Source: Bacillota bacterium (GTDB lineage Bacteria > Bacillota > Clostridia > Lachnospirales > Lachnospiraceae). Taken from it: a stretch of DNA of 12,514 nucleotides. Of the stretch, positions 1 through 6,264 are shown one piece after another. Made by a program: the position numbers and the translations under genes. A model generated the notes under the pieces. That model searched no databases. It was not told the DNA's origin and saw only the letters and a list, made by a program, of their open reading frames with translations. Location of the stretch: positions 1 through 12,514 of the forward strand of contig JAEZQN010000310.1 in assembly GCA_023441145.1 (NCBI GenBank), read 5' to 3'. How positions within the stretch are numbered: position 1 is the first letter of the stretch; each line of letters begins with the position of its first letter.

Positions 1-27
1 ACCTGTAAAGTTATTTTCTTTACAGGT
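1..27. promoter_or_regulatory. Perfect 10-bp palindrome at the start site of the left-edge promoter, possible operator
   Basis: ACCTGTAAAG and its exact reverse complement CTTTACAGGT are separated by 7 bases. It covers the predicted start of transcription of the promoter at 31-59, which suggests a repressor site or a 5'-end hairpin in the RNA. A terminator for the [2Fe-2S] gene is less likely, because that gene already has one and the promoter lies in between. Confidence 0.55.
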
Positions 28-30
28 CAT

Positions 31-59
31 AGTATAGTATAGCTTAAAATAATTGTCAA
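31..59 (-). promoter_or_regulatory. Strong promoter for a gene left of the window
   Basis: A perfect TTGACA (54-59 on the minus strand) is followed, after 17 bp, by TATACT (31-36). Spacing and boxes equal those of the promoter at 613-641, and the surrounding bases are also similar. Transcription would start near 24 and leave the window. Confidence 0.8.
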
Positions 60-165
60 CATAAAATTATCTGATTTGTTTGTAAAATTTTACGCAAATT
101 ATATTTCATAAGTTTGTATACCAGTAAAGTGTTATATTGGTTTAAATAGTTAAAAGATGCAAATC

Positions 166-202
166 AAAAAATGACTGACACTATCTAATATAGTATCAGT
201 CA
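166..202 (-). terminator. Intrinsic terminator of the [2Fe-2S] gene
   Basis: Thirteen-base arms (172-184 and 190-202) pair with one mismatch around a 5-nt loop, followed on the minus strand by six T residues (166-171). It lies 12 bp past the stop codon. Confidence 0.85.
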
Positions 203-214
203 ATATCAGATTAA

Positions 215-517
215 TTATCTCTTCATTTCGATAATATTTGGAATTAATCCAGCTTTACATCTACCACAAGCAGTACCAGCCCCAGTAGCTTCCATCACTT
301 TCTCAACGGTATCAGCTCCATTTTTCACTGTATTTACTACTTCTTCTATAGATATATTTTTGCACTTACAAGCATTTTTTAATACATCTTCTACTACTTT
401 AAGCTCTTCCTCATTTTCTATCACTATATCGGATAGTTCTTTAAGCTCTTCTATAGTTCTAGCTCCCTTTGCTTGAGCCATTCTAATTTGTTTGTATTTT
501 TCCATATCTAATTTCAT
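215..517 (-). CDS. BFD-like [2Fe-2S]-binding protein
   Basis: This is a small cytoplasmic protein of 100 residues from the ATG at 517. The C-terminal half is a BFD-like [2Fe-2S] domain with four cysteines spaced C-x-C-x31-C-x2-C (Cys50, Cys52, Cys84, Cys87), including KNACKCKNISIEEVV and ATGAGTACGRCKAGLIPNII. This resembles bacterioferritin-associated ferredoxin and the NifU/NirB middle domains. The N-terminal 45 residues are helical and charged, with two short helix-like units (ARTIEELKELS, ENEEELKVVEDVL), and are often seen with this domain in clostridia. It is flanked by its own promoter and terminator, so it is monocistronic and not part of the biotin operon. A redox or iron-sulfur handling role is inferred; no partner is encoded nearby. 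Confidence 0.85.
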   Translation of the reverse strand: MKLDMEKYKQIRMAQAKGARTIEELKELSDIVIENEEELKVVEDVLKNACKCKNISIEEVVNTVKNGADTVEKVMEATGAGTACGRCKAGLIPNIIEMKR

Positions 518-526
518 AGGTTTATT

Positions 527-532
527 CTCCTT
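527..532 (-). promoter_or_regulatory. Ribosome-binding site that sets the [2Fe-2S] protein start
   Basis: AAGGAG on the minus strand lies nine bases before the ATG at 517. The longer frame from 562 has no such site, and the extra 15 residues look non-coding. Confidence 0.85.
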
Positions 533-585
533 ATGGTTATCATTTGGTAATAGTATAAACACTTTTCATCATAAGATTTCAAGGT

Positions 586-607
586 CTGTAAGGAAATTCT
601 TTTACGG
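586..607. promoter_or_regulatory. Imperfect palindrome at the transcription start, possible operator
   Basis: CTGTAA (586-591) and TTACGG (602-607) form a near-palindrome five bases downstream of the -10 box. It sits in the same position as the perfect palindrome at 1-27 relative to its promoter. Placement over the start site would suit a repressor; the regulator is unknown. Confidence 0.45.
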
Positions 608-612
608 GCTGT

Positions 613-641
613 AGTATAATATAGGTTATAATGGATGTCAA
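613..641 (-). promoter_or_regulatory. Strong housekeeping promoter of the [2Fe-2S] gene
   Basis: On the minus strand a perfect TTGACA (636-641) is followed, after 17 bp, by TATACT (613-618). Transcription would begin near 606, about 90 bases before the start codon. The same arrangement is repeated at 31-59. Confidence 0.85.
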
Positions 642-647
642 CATGAA

Positions 648-690
648 ATTCCCGAAGGGGTGCAACGAATCATTGCATCACTTCGGGAAT
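648..690 (-). terminator. Hairpin terminator after the biotin operon
   Basis: Perfect 10-bp arms (648-657 and 681-690; ATTCCCGAAG on the plus strand) are extended by a further partly paired inner stem. They lie 37 bp past the oadA stop. The T-tract on the minus strand is weak (AATTTCATG), so termination may be partial. The -35 box of the next promoter begins only 6 bp beyond it. Confidence 0.65.
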
Positions 691-726
691 CTTACTTGCA
701 CTAATGCCAATTCAAATTAGGCTCTC

Positions 727-2139
727 TTACACTGGGTAAGCTTTATTTTCAGTATCCGCTATAGTCTGATCTATCTTTGTTTGTTGAGCTTGTCTGTATT
801 TGAAGAATTCTGTAGCTACTTGTGGGAACAAGGCATAAGACAAGACATCTTCCTCTTGTTGCTTCCATTGCTTCATCTCTTCTTCAAGCTTTTCAAGCTG
901 TGGCTCTAATAGATCAGCTGGACGACAGGTAATTGGTTTCGTATCGCCAATGCATTTTTTCTGAACTTCTTCGTTAAATGGTTTTACGGTTCTACCAAAT
1001 TCACCTGATAATAGTTTTTTCGTTTCCTTGGTTACCATTTTATATCTCTCCCCATTTACCACATTAAGAACAGCTTGTGTACCTACAATCTGGGAAGATG
1101 GAGTAACCAATGGTGGTTCCCCAAAATCAGATCGTACTCTTGGAACTTCTAACAGTACCGCTTCAAATTTATCCTCCTGCTTCATATCCTTTAACTGAGA
1201 CACCAGATTAGAAAGCATACCACCTGGTACCTGATACATTAAGGTCTTAATATCCACTCCAAGAACCTTTGTATTCATTAACCCGCTTTTAAGAGCTTCT
1301 TCTCTTAACGGACGGAAATGTTCTGAGATTTCAGCTAATAGGTTTTGGTCATAACCTGTATCGTATGGAGTACCTCTAAAGGTTTCTACCATTACTTCAG
1401 TAGCAGGTTGACTTGTGCCTAGGGCAAATGGACTCATAGCGGTATCAATAATATCACATCCTGCTTCCACAGCCTTTAAGTATGTCATAGAAGCGACTCC
1501 AGAAGTATAATGAGTGTGTAAATCAATTGGGATACTTATGGTTTCCTTTAATGCCGTTACAAGCTCAGTAGCCTTATAAGGAGTAAGAAGTCCAGCCATG
1601 TCCTTAATACATAAGGATTTTGCCCCCATATTTTCTATTTCTTTCGCAATATTCTTCCAATAATCTAGGGTATACGCATCACCTAAGGTATAACTAAGCG
1701 CAATTTGTGCATGGCCATTTTCCTTATTGGCTGCATTTACTGCTGTTTGAAGATTACGAACATCATTTAAACAATCAAAGATGCGGATTATATCAATGCC
1801 ATTTGCAATAGATTTTTGAACAAAATATTCTACCACATCATCTGCATAGTGATTATATCCTAAGATATTTTGTCCACGAAATAGCATCTGCAATTTGGTA
1901 TTCTTAAATCCAGCCTTTAATTTTCTAAGTCTTTCCCATGGGTCTTCCTTTAAGTAACGAAGACAGGCATCAAAAGTTGCTCCGCCCCAACATTCTACAG
2001 CGTGGTATCCAACCTTGTCCATTTTCTCAACAATCGGAAGCATCTGTTCTGTAGTCATTCGAGTGGCAACTAAAGACTGATGAGCATCTCGCAAAATGGT
2101 TTCTGTTATTTTAACAGGTTTTTTTACTAATAGTTCCAT
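727..2139 (-). CDS. oadA: Pyruvate/oxaloacetate carboxyltransferase (OadA / transcarboxylase 5S type, no biotin domain)
   Basis: This protein catalyses carboxyl transfer between oxaloacetate/pyruvate and carrier-bound biotin. It has 470 residues. An HMGL-like TIM barrel opens with ITETILRDAHQSLVATRM (metal ligand Asp18). CIKDMAGLL follows, with Lys179 as the lysine that is carboxylated in this family, then DLHTHYTSG with metal ligands His208 and His210. A conserved PYC/OADA domain fills about residues 290-465 (PGGMLSNLVSQL, VTPSSQIVGTQAV, KPFNEEV). There is no C-terminal biotin attachment domain, so it is like the transcarboxylase 5S subunit rather than a full-length OadA, and it must use the separate carrier encoded two genes upstream. 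AGGAGG lies just before the ATG at 2139. It is the last gene of the operon and is followed by a long hairpin. Confidence 0.93.
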   Translation of the reverse strand: MELLVKKPVKITETILRDAHQSLVATRMTTEQMLPIVEKMDKVGYHAVECWGGATFDACLRYLKEDPWERLRKLKAGFKNTKLQMLFRGQNILGYNHYADDVVEYFVQKSIANGIDIIRIFDCLNDVRNLQTAVNAANKENGHAQIALSYTLGDAYTLDYWKNIAKEIENMGAKSLCIKDMAGLLTPYKATELVTALKETISIPIDLHTHYTSGVASMTYLKAVEAGCDIIDTAMSPFALGTSQPATEVMVETFRGTPYDTGYDQNLLAEISEHFRPLREEALKSGLMNTKVLGVDIKTLMYQVPGGMLSNLVSQLKDMKQEDKFEAVLLEVPRVRSDFGEPPLVTPSSQIVGTQAVLNVVNGERYKMVTKETKKLLSGEFGRTVKPFNEEVQKKCIGDTKPITCRPADLLEPQLEKLEEEMKQWKQQEEDVLSYALFPQVATEFFKYRQAQQTKIDQTIADTENKAYPV

Positions 2140-2213
2140 TATCTTTCCTCCTGTATATTCTTTACATCATATATTTATATAAAAACTTCCCCTTCATAAC
2201 CTAAGGTATAAAA

Positions 2214-3338
2214 TTAAACACCGAAAATCGCCATAAATACACCTGCTGCTACAGCTGTTCCGATAACACCTGCTACATTTGGTCCCATGGCATGCATCAG
2301 TAAGAAGTTCGTAGGATCCGCTTCAGAACCCACCTTTTGGGATACTCTGGCTGCCATAGGAACAGCGGATACCCCAGCAGAACCTATTAACGGATTCACC
2401 TTACCCTTTGTAAACTTACACATTAGTTTACCAAATAATACACCAGCTGCTGTCCCAAAGGCAAAGGCAATCAGACCTAAAGCTACAATCTTTAATGTAG
2501 TCATCTTTAAAAAAGCTTCCGCACTAGTTGTTGCACCTACCGAGGTACCTAGTAAAATAACTACGATATACATCAAAGCATTGCTTGCCGTTTCCGTTAA
2601 CTGCTTCACCACACCACATTCTCTGAATAGATTACCAAGCATAAGCATACCTACTAACGGTGCAGTAGATGGAAGAATTGCTACAACTACAATGGTAACT
2701 ACAATTGGAAAAAGAATTTTTTCAAGTTTAGAAACTGGTCTTAACTGTTCCATCTTAATTTTACGTTCTTTGTCTGTGGTTAAAAGCTTCATAATTGGTG
2801 GCTGGATAATTGGTACCAAAGACATATACGAATAGGCAGCAACCGCTATTGGTCCCATATACTCTGTCTGTCCAAGCTTACCCGCTAAAAAGATAGAGGT
2901 TGGTCCATCAGCACCACCAATAATAGAGATTGCTGCGGCAGCCTTATCTCCAAAACCTAATAAAATAGCAATTAGATATGCAGCGAAGATACCAAACTGA
3001 GCAGCAGCTCCTAATAAGAAGCTCTTAGGATTTGCAATTAAAGGTCCAAAGTCTGTCATGGCGCCAACACCCATAAAAATTAAGGATGGAAGGATACTCC
3101 ATTCATCGAGTAAATAGAAAAAGTGAAGTAAGCCACCTTCCTCCATAATATTAGGATACATGTTAACTAATAACATGCCAAATGAAATTGGTACTAAAAG
3201 GAGTGGTTCATATTCTTTTTTAATAGCTAGGAACAAAAAGAAAAGAGCAACAAAAATCATCAATAGGTTTCCCCATGTCAGATTAAAAAACACTGTCTGT
3301 TCTATCAAATTTCCTAGGGTAGACAATATATAATCCAT
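2214..3338 (-). CDS. oadB: Na+-pumping decarboxylase beta subunit (OadB/MmdB/GcdB)
   Basis: This integral membrane subunit decarboxylates carboxybiotin and uses the released energy to export Na+. At 374 residues it has normal length and about nine to ten hydrophobic segments. The diagnostic loops are intact: IIGGADGPTSIFLAGKLG, with the ion-binding aspartate (Asp144) in GGADGPT, and the C-terminal block LIGSAGVSAVPMAARVSQ followed by HAMGPNVAGVIGTAVAAGVF. A GGGAGG ribosome-binding site lies nine bases before the ATG. The gene follows the biotin carrier directly and precedes the 5S/OadA gene by 74 bp with no terminator, which supports a single transcript. The beta subunits for oxaloacetate, methylmalonyl-CoA and glutaconyl-CoA decarboxylases are too alike to fix the substrate from this gene alone. 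Confidence 0.95.
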   Translation of the reverse strand: MDYILSTLGNLIEQTVFFNLTWGNLLMIFVALFFLFLAIKKEYEPLLLVPISFGMLLVNMYPNIMEEGGLLHFFYLLDEWSILPSLIFMGVGAMTDFGPLIANPKSFLLGAAAQFGIFAAYLIAILLGFGDKAAAAISIIGGADGPTSIFLAGKLGQTEYMGPIAVAAYSYMSLVPIIQPPIMKLLTTDKERKIKMEQLRPVSKLEKILFPIVVTIVVVAILPSTAPLVGMLMLGNLFRECGVVKQLTETASNALMYIVVILLGTSVGATTSAEAFLKMTTLKIVALGLIAFAFGTAAGVLFGKLMCKFTKGKVNPLIGSAGVSAVPMAARVSQKVGSEADPTNFLLMHAMGPNVAGVIGTAVAAGVFMAIFGV

Positions 3339-3360
3339 CTAGTTCATCCTCCCTGTGTTA

Positions 3361-3720
3361 CTAGTTTATGGTAGCTAACACATCTCCTGCTTCTACAGAA
3401 TCACCTGTTTCTACGTTTATGCTTGCAACTATACCATCCTCTATAGCAACCACTTCGTTTTCCATCTTCATAGCTTCTAGAAGTAAGAGGACGTCACCTT
3501 TTTTGACAGCTTGTCCCACACTGGCTTTAATTCCAAGAATCTTACCTGGCATTGGTGCACTTACTTTAATTTGGCCTTCCGTACCATTTGTTTTCTTTAC
3601 TACTGGAGCTTTAGGTGCTACTACAGTAGATGTAACAGGAGCAGTAACCTCACCATTTACACCTTCTTCTACAGTTACGTTATATACATTTCCATTTACA
3701 GTAATTGTGTATTGTTTCAT
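3361..3720 (-). CDS. Biotin carboxyl carrier protein of the decarboxylase/transcarboxylase (gamma, 1.3S-like)
   Basis: This 119-residue carrier shuttles the carboxyl group on biotin between the carboxyltransferases and the sodium pump. An N-terminal stretch (MKQYTITVNGNVYNVTVEE, typical of MmdC/OadA-linked carriers) is followed by a flexible Ala/Pro/Val/Lys linker (about 25-48). The biotinyl domain (about 50-119) carries EAMKMEN, with Lys85 as the biotinylated residue. Partner motifs SAPMPGKI and GDSVEAGDVL are both present. It starts behind a strong AAGGAGG site and ends 22 bp before the OadB gene. Being a free carrier rather than a domain fused to OadA, it can in principle serve both carboxyltransferases of the operon. 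Confidence 0.93.
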   Translation of the reverse strand: MKQYTITVNGNVYNVTVEEGVNGEVTAPVTSTVVAPKAPVVKKTNGTEGQIKVSAPMPGKILGIKASVGQAVKKGDVLLLLEAMKMENEVVAIEDGIVASINVETGDSVEAGDVLATIN

Positions 3721-3748
3721 TTCATATTTCCTCCTTAATTATTATTCC

Positions 3749-4480
3749 TTATGCGTTTTTCCATTTTGTATTTGCTTTTCGAATAGAGCGAACTACTAAT
3801 CCGTCTTTTGGTGCATTATCCCCAAGACTTGCCATGATAGCTGCTGTAATAACAGCTACTAATTCACTATCATCTACCAATTCTTCTTGTATATTTACTG
3901 GTTCTATAACAGTGTCAGAAGCCACCTCTTCTTTCTTGGCAAAAAGCTTCGGAACATATTTAAGTAATGCAATGATAAAGGAGATGAAAATAAGTACAAG
4001 GAATACCGCTCCCATACCCATTACTGTATTAAGTAAAGCTTTAAGCATTTTTTGTCCCAGAGTATTATATAGTTCAGTGGAAAAATTGACCACATTACTA
4101 CGCTTATCAAAGTTACATTTTACTACTACAACTTCCTCTTCATACTTTAAGCTAAGTTCAAAGCTTGCAGTCTCGTCAGTGATTGTTGTATCAGTAACAG
4201 AGGTGCTTATGTACGCACCTATATCCTTGGTAGTATCGTAAAAGGATTTATATGAGGCAGCAATGTCATCACCATATGTAGCAGCAAATTCCTCATAGAT
4301 GTCTTCCTCTACAATTTGAGAAAGATTCTCTTCGGTAGCGATACTTTTTGCGAATTCTATTGCGTTAGTTGTAAGAGTCGCCTCATCAAATACTACCGGC
4401 TTTGCATCATTTGATTTACCACATGCTGCTGCACTAAACATAATCAGAGTAATACATAATAATAAGTATATTTTTTTCAT
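3749..4480 (-). CDS. oadG: OadG/MmdD-type decarboxylase subunit with N-terminal lipoprotein domain
   Basis: This small membrane subunit of Na+-pumping biotin decarboxylases links the carboxyltransferase to the membrane pump. The 243-residue protein is much longer than a minimal OadG (about 80-120). It begins with a lipoprotein signal (MKKIYLLLCITLIMFSAAAC, lipid-accepting Cys20). An extracellular domain of about 120 residues (about 28-140) follows, with alternating acidic and beta-like stretches that loosely recall DUF3887. One membrane segment (about 150-174) leads to a cytoplasmic tail with the OadG-type end: DDSELVAVITAAIMASLG, then DGLVVRSIRKANTKWKNA. Its ribosome-binding site (GAGGTGAGG) overlaps the stop of the upstream carboxyltransferase, 15 bp before this start, so the two are tightly coupled. 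The order alpha, delta, gamma, beta matches mmdADCB operons. The role of the outer domain is not known. Confidence 0.85.
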   Translation of the reverse strand: MKKIYLLLCITLIMFSAAACGKSNDAKPVVFDEATLTTNAIEFAKSIATEENLSQIVEEDIYEEFAATYGDDIAASYKSFYDTTKDIGAYISTSVTDTTITDETASFELSLKYEEEVVVVKCNFDKRSNVVNFSTELYNTLGQKMLKALLNTVMGMGAVFLVLIFISFIIALLKYVPKLFAKKEEVASDTVIEPVNIQEELVDDSELVAVITAAIMASLGDNAPKDGLVVRSIRKANTKWKNA

Positions 4481-4495
4481 ATATGCCTCACCTCA

Positions 4496-5941
4496 TTATA
4501 CTGTGCCATGTTTCTTACTTGGACGGTACTCTCTTTTGCCATATAACATATCTATTGCATAGATCAGTTGTTTTCTAGTATCTTTTGGCTCAATCATTTG
4601 ATCAATATATCCTCGTTTAGCAGCAGATACAGCACTACTTGAAAGAGCTTCATACTCCTTAGCCTTATCATTTATAAGAGCAAGTGGATCCGATGCCGTC
4701 TTAATTTCTTCTGCATACATGATCTGGGCAGCATTTGTTGCATCCATGGTGCCAATGATTGCATCTGGGTAAGCAAATACTAGATCTGCTCCAAGGTGTT
4801 TAGAATTCATTGCTATATAGGCACTTCCATATGCCTTTTTAGCAATCACATTAATCTTAGGCACAGAAGCATTAGAGAAGGCATAGGTTAATCTTGCTAC
4901 AGCTTTAGCAATGGTCTTTTCTTCTTCTATTGTAGCTTTGTAACCAGTTACATTAGTAAATGTGATAACTGGAATCTGAAAGGCGTCGCAGAAGTTGATA
5001 AATTCAGTAGCCTTATTACAACCATCAGTAGATAGTGTAGTTTCATACACTTCATCCTTCTTACCATTCTTATAAACTATACTACGGTTAGCTATAGCCC
5101 CTACTGTAGCTCCATCTAAGGTAAGAAAACCAATTACCATATCCTTTGCAAATTCTTTCTTTAACTCAAAGAACCTGTTATGATCTGCAATCTCAGTTAA
5201 TATGAGGGATGGATCCTCTAGTATATCTTCTATAGAGCCTGACTCTCGATTTAAGTCATCTAGACAGTCAGCTATGGCATTCTCTGTATTATTGCTTGGT
5301 AGGAAAGAGATTAACTCTCTAATATTAGTAAGAATATCTTCCTCTGTTCCCATGCCATCTATAACACCAGCCTGAGCTTGATATAAAGAGCTACTTGTAT
5401 TACATTTTTCTATGTAATTATGTTCAATGGTATTTGGAGCGTTTACAAATAATTTTGCTTCCTTTTCTTCCATAAAAGTAAAGTCCGAAAGTGAGGAAGA
5501 AATGGCAACTCCTCCTCCACAGGATCCGAATATAGCTGTTATCTGAGGAATCACACCAGAAGCCAATGTTTGTTTTAAATATACCTCACCAAAGCTTGCA
5601 AGAGCGTCTGTTGCTTCCTGAAGTCTAAATCCAGCACAGTCTAACAGTCCGATCACTGGGGCCCCAACCTTAAGTGCTAAATCATAGATGGCTACAATCT
5701 TCTTGGCGTGCATTTCTCCAATCGTACCATTTAATGATGATGCATCCTGACTATATACATACACTGGTTTACCACCTATTAACCCATATCCAGTAATCAC
5801 ACCATCAGCAGGTACTTCTTTTTCACACAAATTAAAATCTGTGTTTCTTTTTGTAATCAATGCACCTATCTCTACAAAACTGCTTTGATCAAGTAACGAT
5901 AGAATTCGATTCTTCGCAGAATCTATTACTTGTCTACTCAT
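4496..5941 (-). CDS. MmdA-like acyl-CoA carboxyltransferase (12S / decarboxylase alpha subunit)
   Basis: This is a cytoplasmic carboxyltransferase of the MmdA / PccB / transcarboxylase-12S family, which moves CO2 between an acyl-CoA and biotin on a carrier protein. From the ATG at 5941 it has 481 residues, somewhat shorter than the roughly 510 usual for MmdA. The two crotonase-like halves are visible. The N-half has ADGVITGYGLIGGKPVYVYSQD, then CAGFRLQEATDALASFGEVY and GVIPQITAIFGSCGGGVAIS, whose glycines form the N-terminal oxyanion hole. The C-half has VTGYKATIEEE, KKAYGSAYIAMNSKHLGADLVFAYPDA and MDATNAAQIMY. Several positions depart from the usual family text (GFRLQEA for GARIQEG, AYGSAY for AYGGAY), so the acyl-CoA substrate is uncertain; methylmalonyl-CoA or malonyl-CoA are the main candidates. 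It is first in a five-gene operon with no biotin carboxylase gene. Confidence 0.85.
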   Translation of the reverse strand: MSRQVIDSAKNRILSLLDQSSFVEIGALITKRNTDFNLCEKEVPADGVITGYGLIGGKPVYVYSQDASSLNGTIGEMHAKKIVAIYDLALKVGAPVIGLLDCAGFRLQEATDALASFGEVYLKQTLASGVIPQITAIFGSCGGGVAISSSLSDFTFMEEKEAKLFVNAPNTIEHNYIEKCNTSSSLYQAQAGVIDGMGTEEDILTNIRELISFLPSNNTENAIADCLDDLNRESGSIEDILEDPSLILTEIADHNRFFELKKEFAKDMVIGFLTLDGATVGAIANRSIVYKNGKKDEVYETTLSTDGCNKATEFINFCDAFQIPVITFTNVTGYKATIEEEKTIAKAVARLTYAFSNASVPKINVIAKKAYGSAYIAMNSKHLGADLVFAYPDAIIGTMDATNAAQIMYAEEIKTASDPLALINDKAKEYEALSSSAVSAAKRGYIDQMIEPKDTRKQLIYAIDMLYGKREYRPSKKHGTV

Positions 5942-5948
5942 TTTTAGT

Positions 5949-5953
5949 CCTCC
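5949..5953 (-). promoter_or_regulatory. Ribosome-binding site that sets the carboxyltransferase start
   Basis: GGAGG on the minus strand lies seven bases before the ATG at 5941. The longer frame would begin at a TTG (5980) with no ribosome-binding site, so 5941 is preferred. Confidence 0.85.
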
Positions 5954-5997
5954 ATATCTTTTTATTCGATGGTAAAACAATTTTTCACCAAATATAG

Positions 5998-6041
5998 TTT
6001 ATAACATCTTAACGGTCATATCAATCATTTAATGTTATAAA
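5998..6041. repeat. Widely spaced inverted repeat upstream of the biotin operon, possible operator
   Basis: TTTATAACAT (5998-6007) is matched exactly by its reverse complement at 6032-6041, with 24 bases between the arms. The arms are 34 bp apart start to start, close to three helical turns. One arm overlaps a candidate -10 box, so a repressor binding both arms could block transcription. In such AT-rich DNA a chance match is possible. Confidence 0.4.
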
Positions 6042-6191
6042 ACACATATTTATAAAGTATTTTTATTGGTTATTACTATTTTTATTATTTATATAATCTT
6101 AATACGGAATATATTTTCTAATAATGGTTAATGTCGCTTCCTACAGTTACAGTACATACTTATACTTTAAGATTTATATGCTACAAACGAC

Positions 6192-6225
6192 AAAAAAGGC
6201 TTTGTTATAGGGAAAACAAAGCCTT
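6192..6225 (-). terminator. Intrinsic terminator after dacF
   Basis: Perfect 11-bp arms (6196-6206 and 6215-6225; AAGGCTTTGTT on the minus strand) enclose an 8-nt loop, and six T residues follow on the minus strand (6192-6197). It lies about 40 bp past the dacF stop and closes the gerA-gerBC-dacF unit. Confidence 0.92.
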
Positions 6226-6264
6226 ATTATATACCGAAAAATTTATATATTCTTAATAGTTCAT

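Larger units (their letters stand above)
5942..6264 (-). promoter_or_regulatory. AT-rich gap holding the dacF terminator and the upstream region of the biotin operon
   Basis: No gene was found in this 323-bp stretch. Apart from the terminator it must contain the promoter of the carboxyltransferase operon, but no strong consensus stands out. One candidate is TTGTAG (6181-6186) with TATAAG (6159-6164) and a 16-bp spacer, right after the terminator. Another is TTGATA (6019-6024) with TATAAA (5998-6003) and a short 15-bp spacer. The second overlaps an inverted repeat listed separately. No convincing BirA-type biotin operator was seen. Confidence 0.4.

Noticed and set aside
1..27. Left-edge palindrome considered as a terminator
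   Set aside because: The [2Fe-2S] gene already has a T-tailed terminator at 166-202 and a strong promoter lies between, so an operator or leader hairpin fits better.
1..27. Left-edge palindrome considered as a BirA biotin operator
   Set aside because: The arm spacing is too short for the usual widely spaced BirA half-sites, and the site is not in front of the biotin operon.
2287..2835. 182-codon open frame on the plus strand opposite oadB
   Set aside because: It is the antisense shadow of a well-supported pump gene, has no recognisable domain and no ribosome-binding site.
3705..4241. 178-codon open frame on the plus strand opposite the OadG gene
   Set aside because: It is a shadow frame rich in Ser/Thr/Ile without family resemblance; the minus-strand gene has a lipoprotein signal, a membrane helix and an OadG tail.
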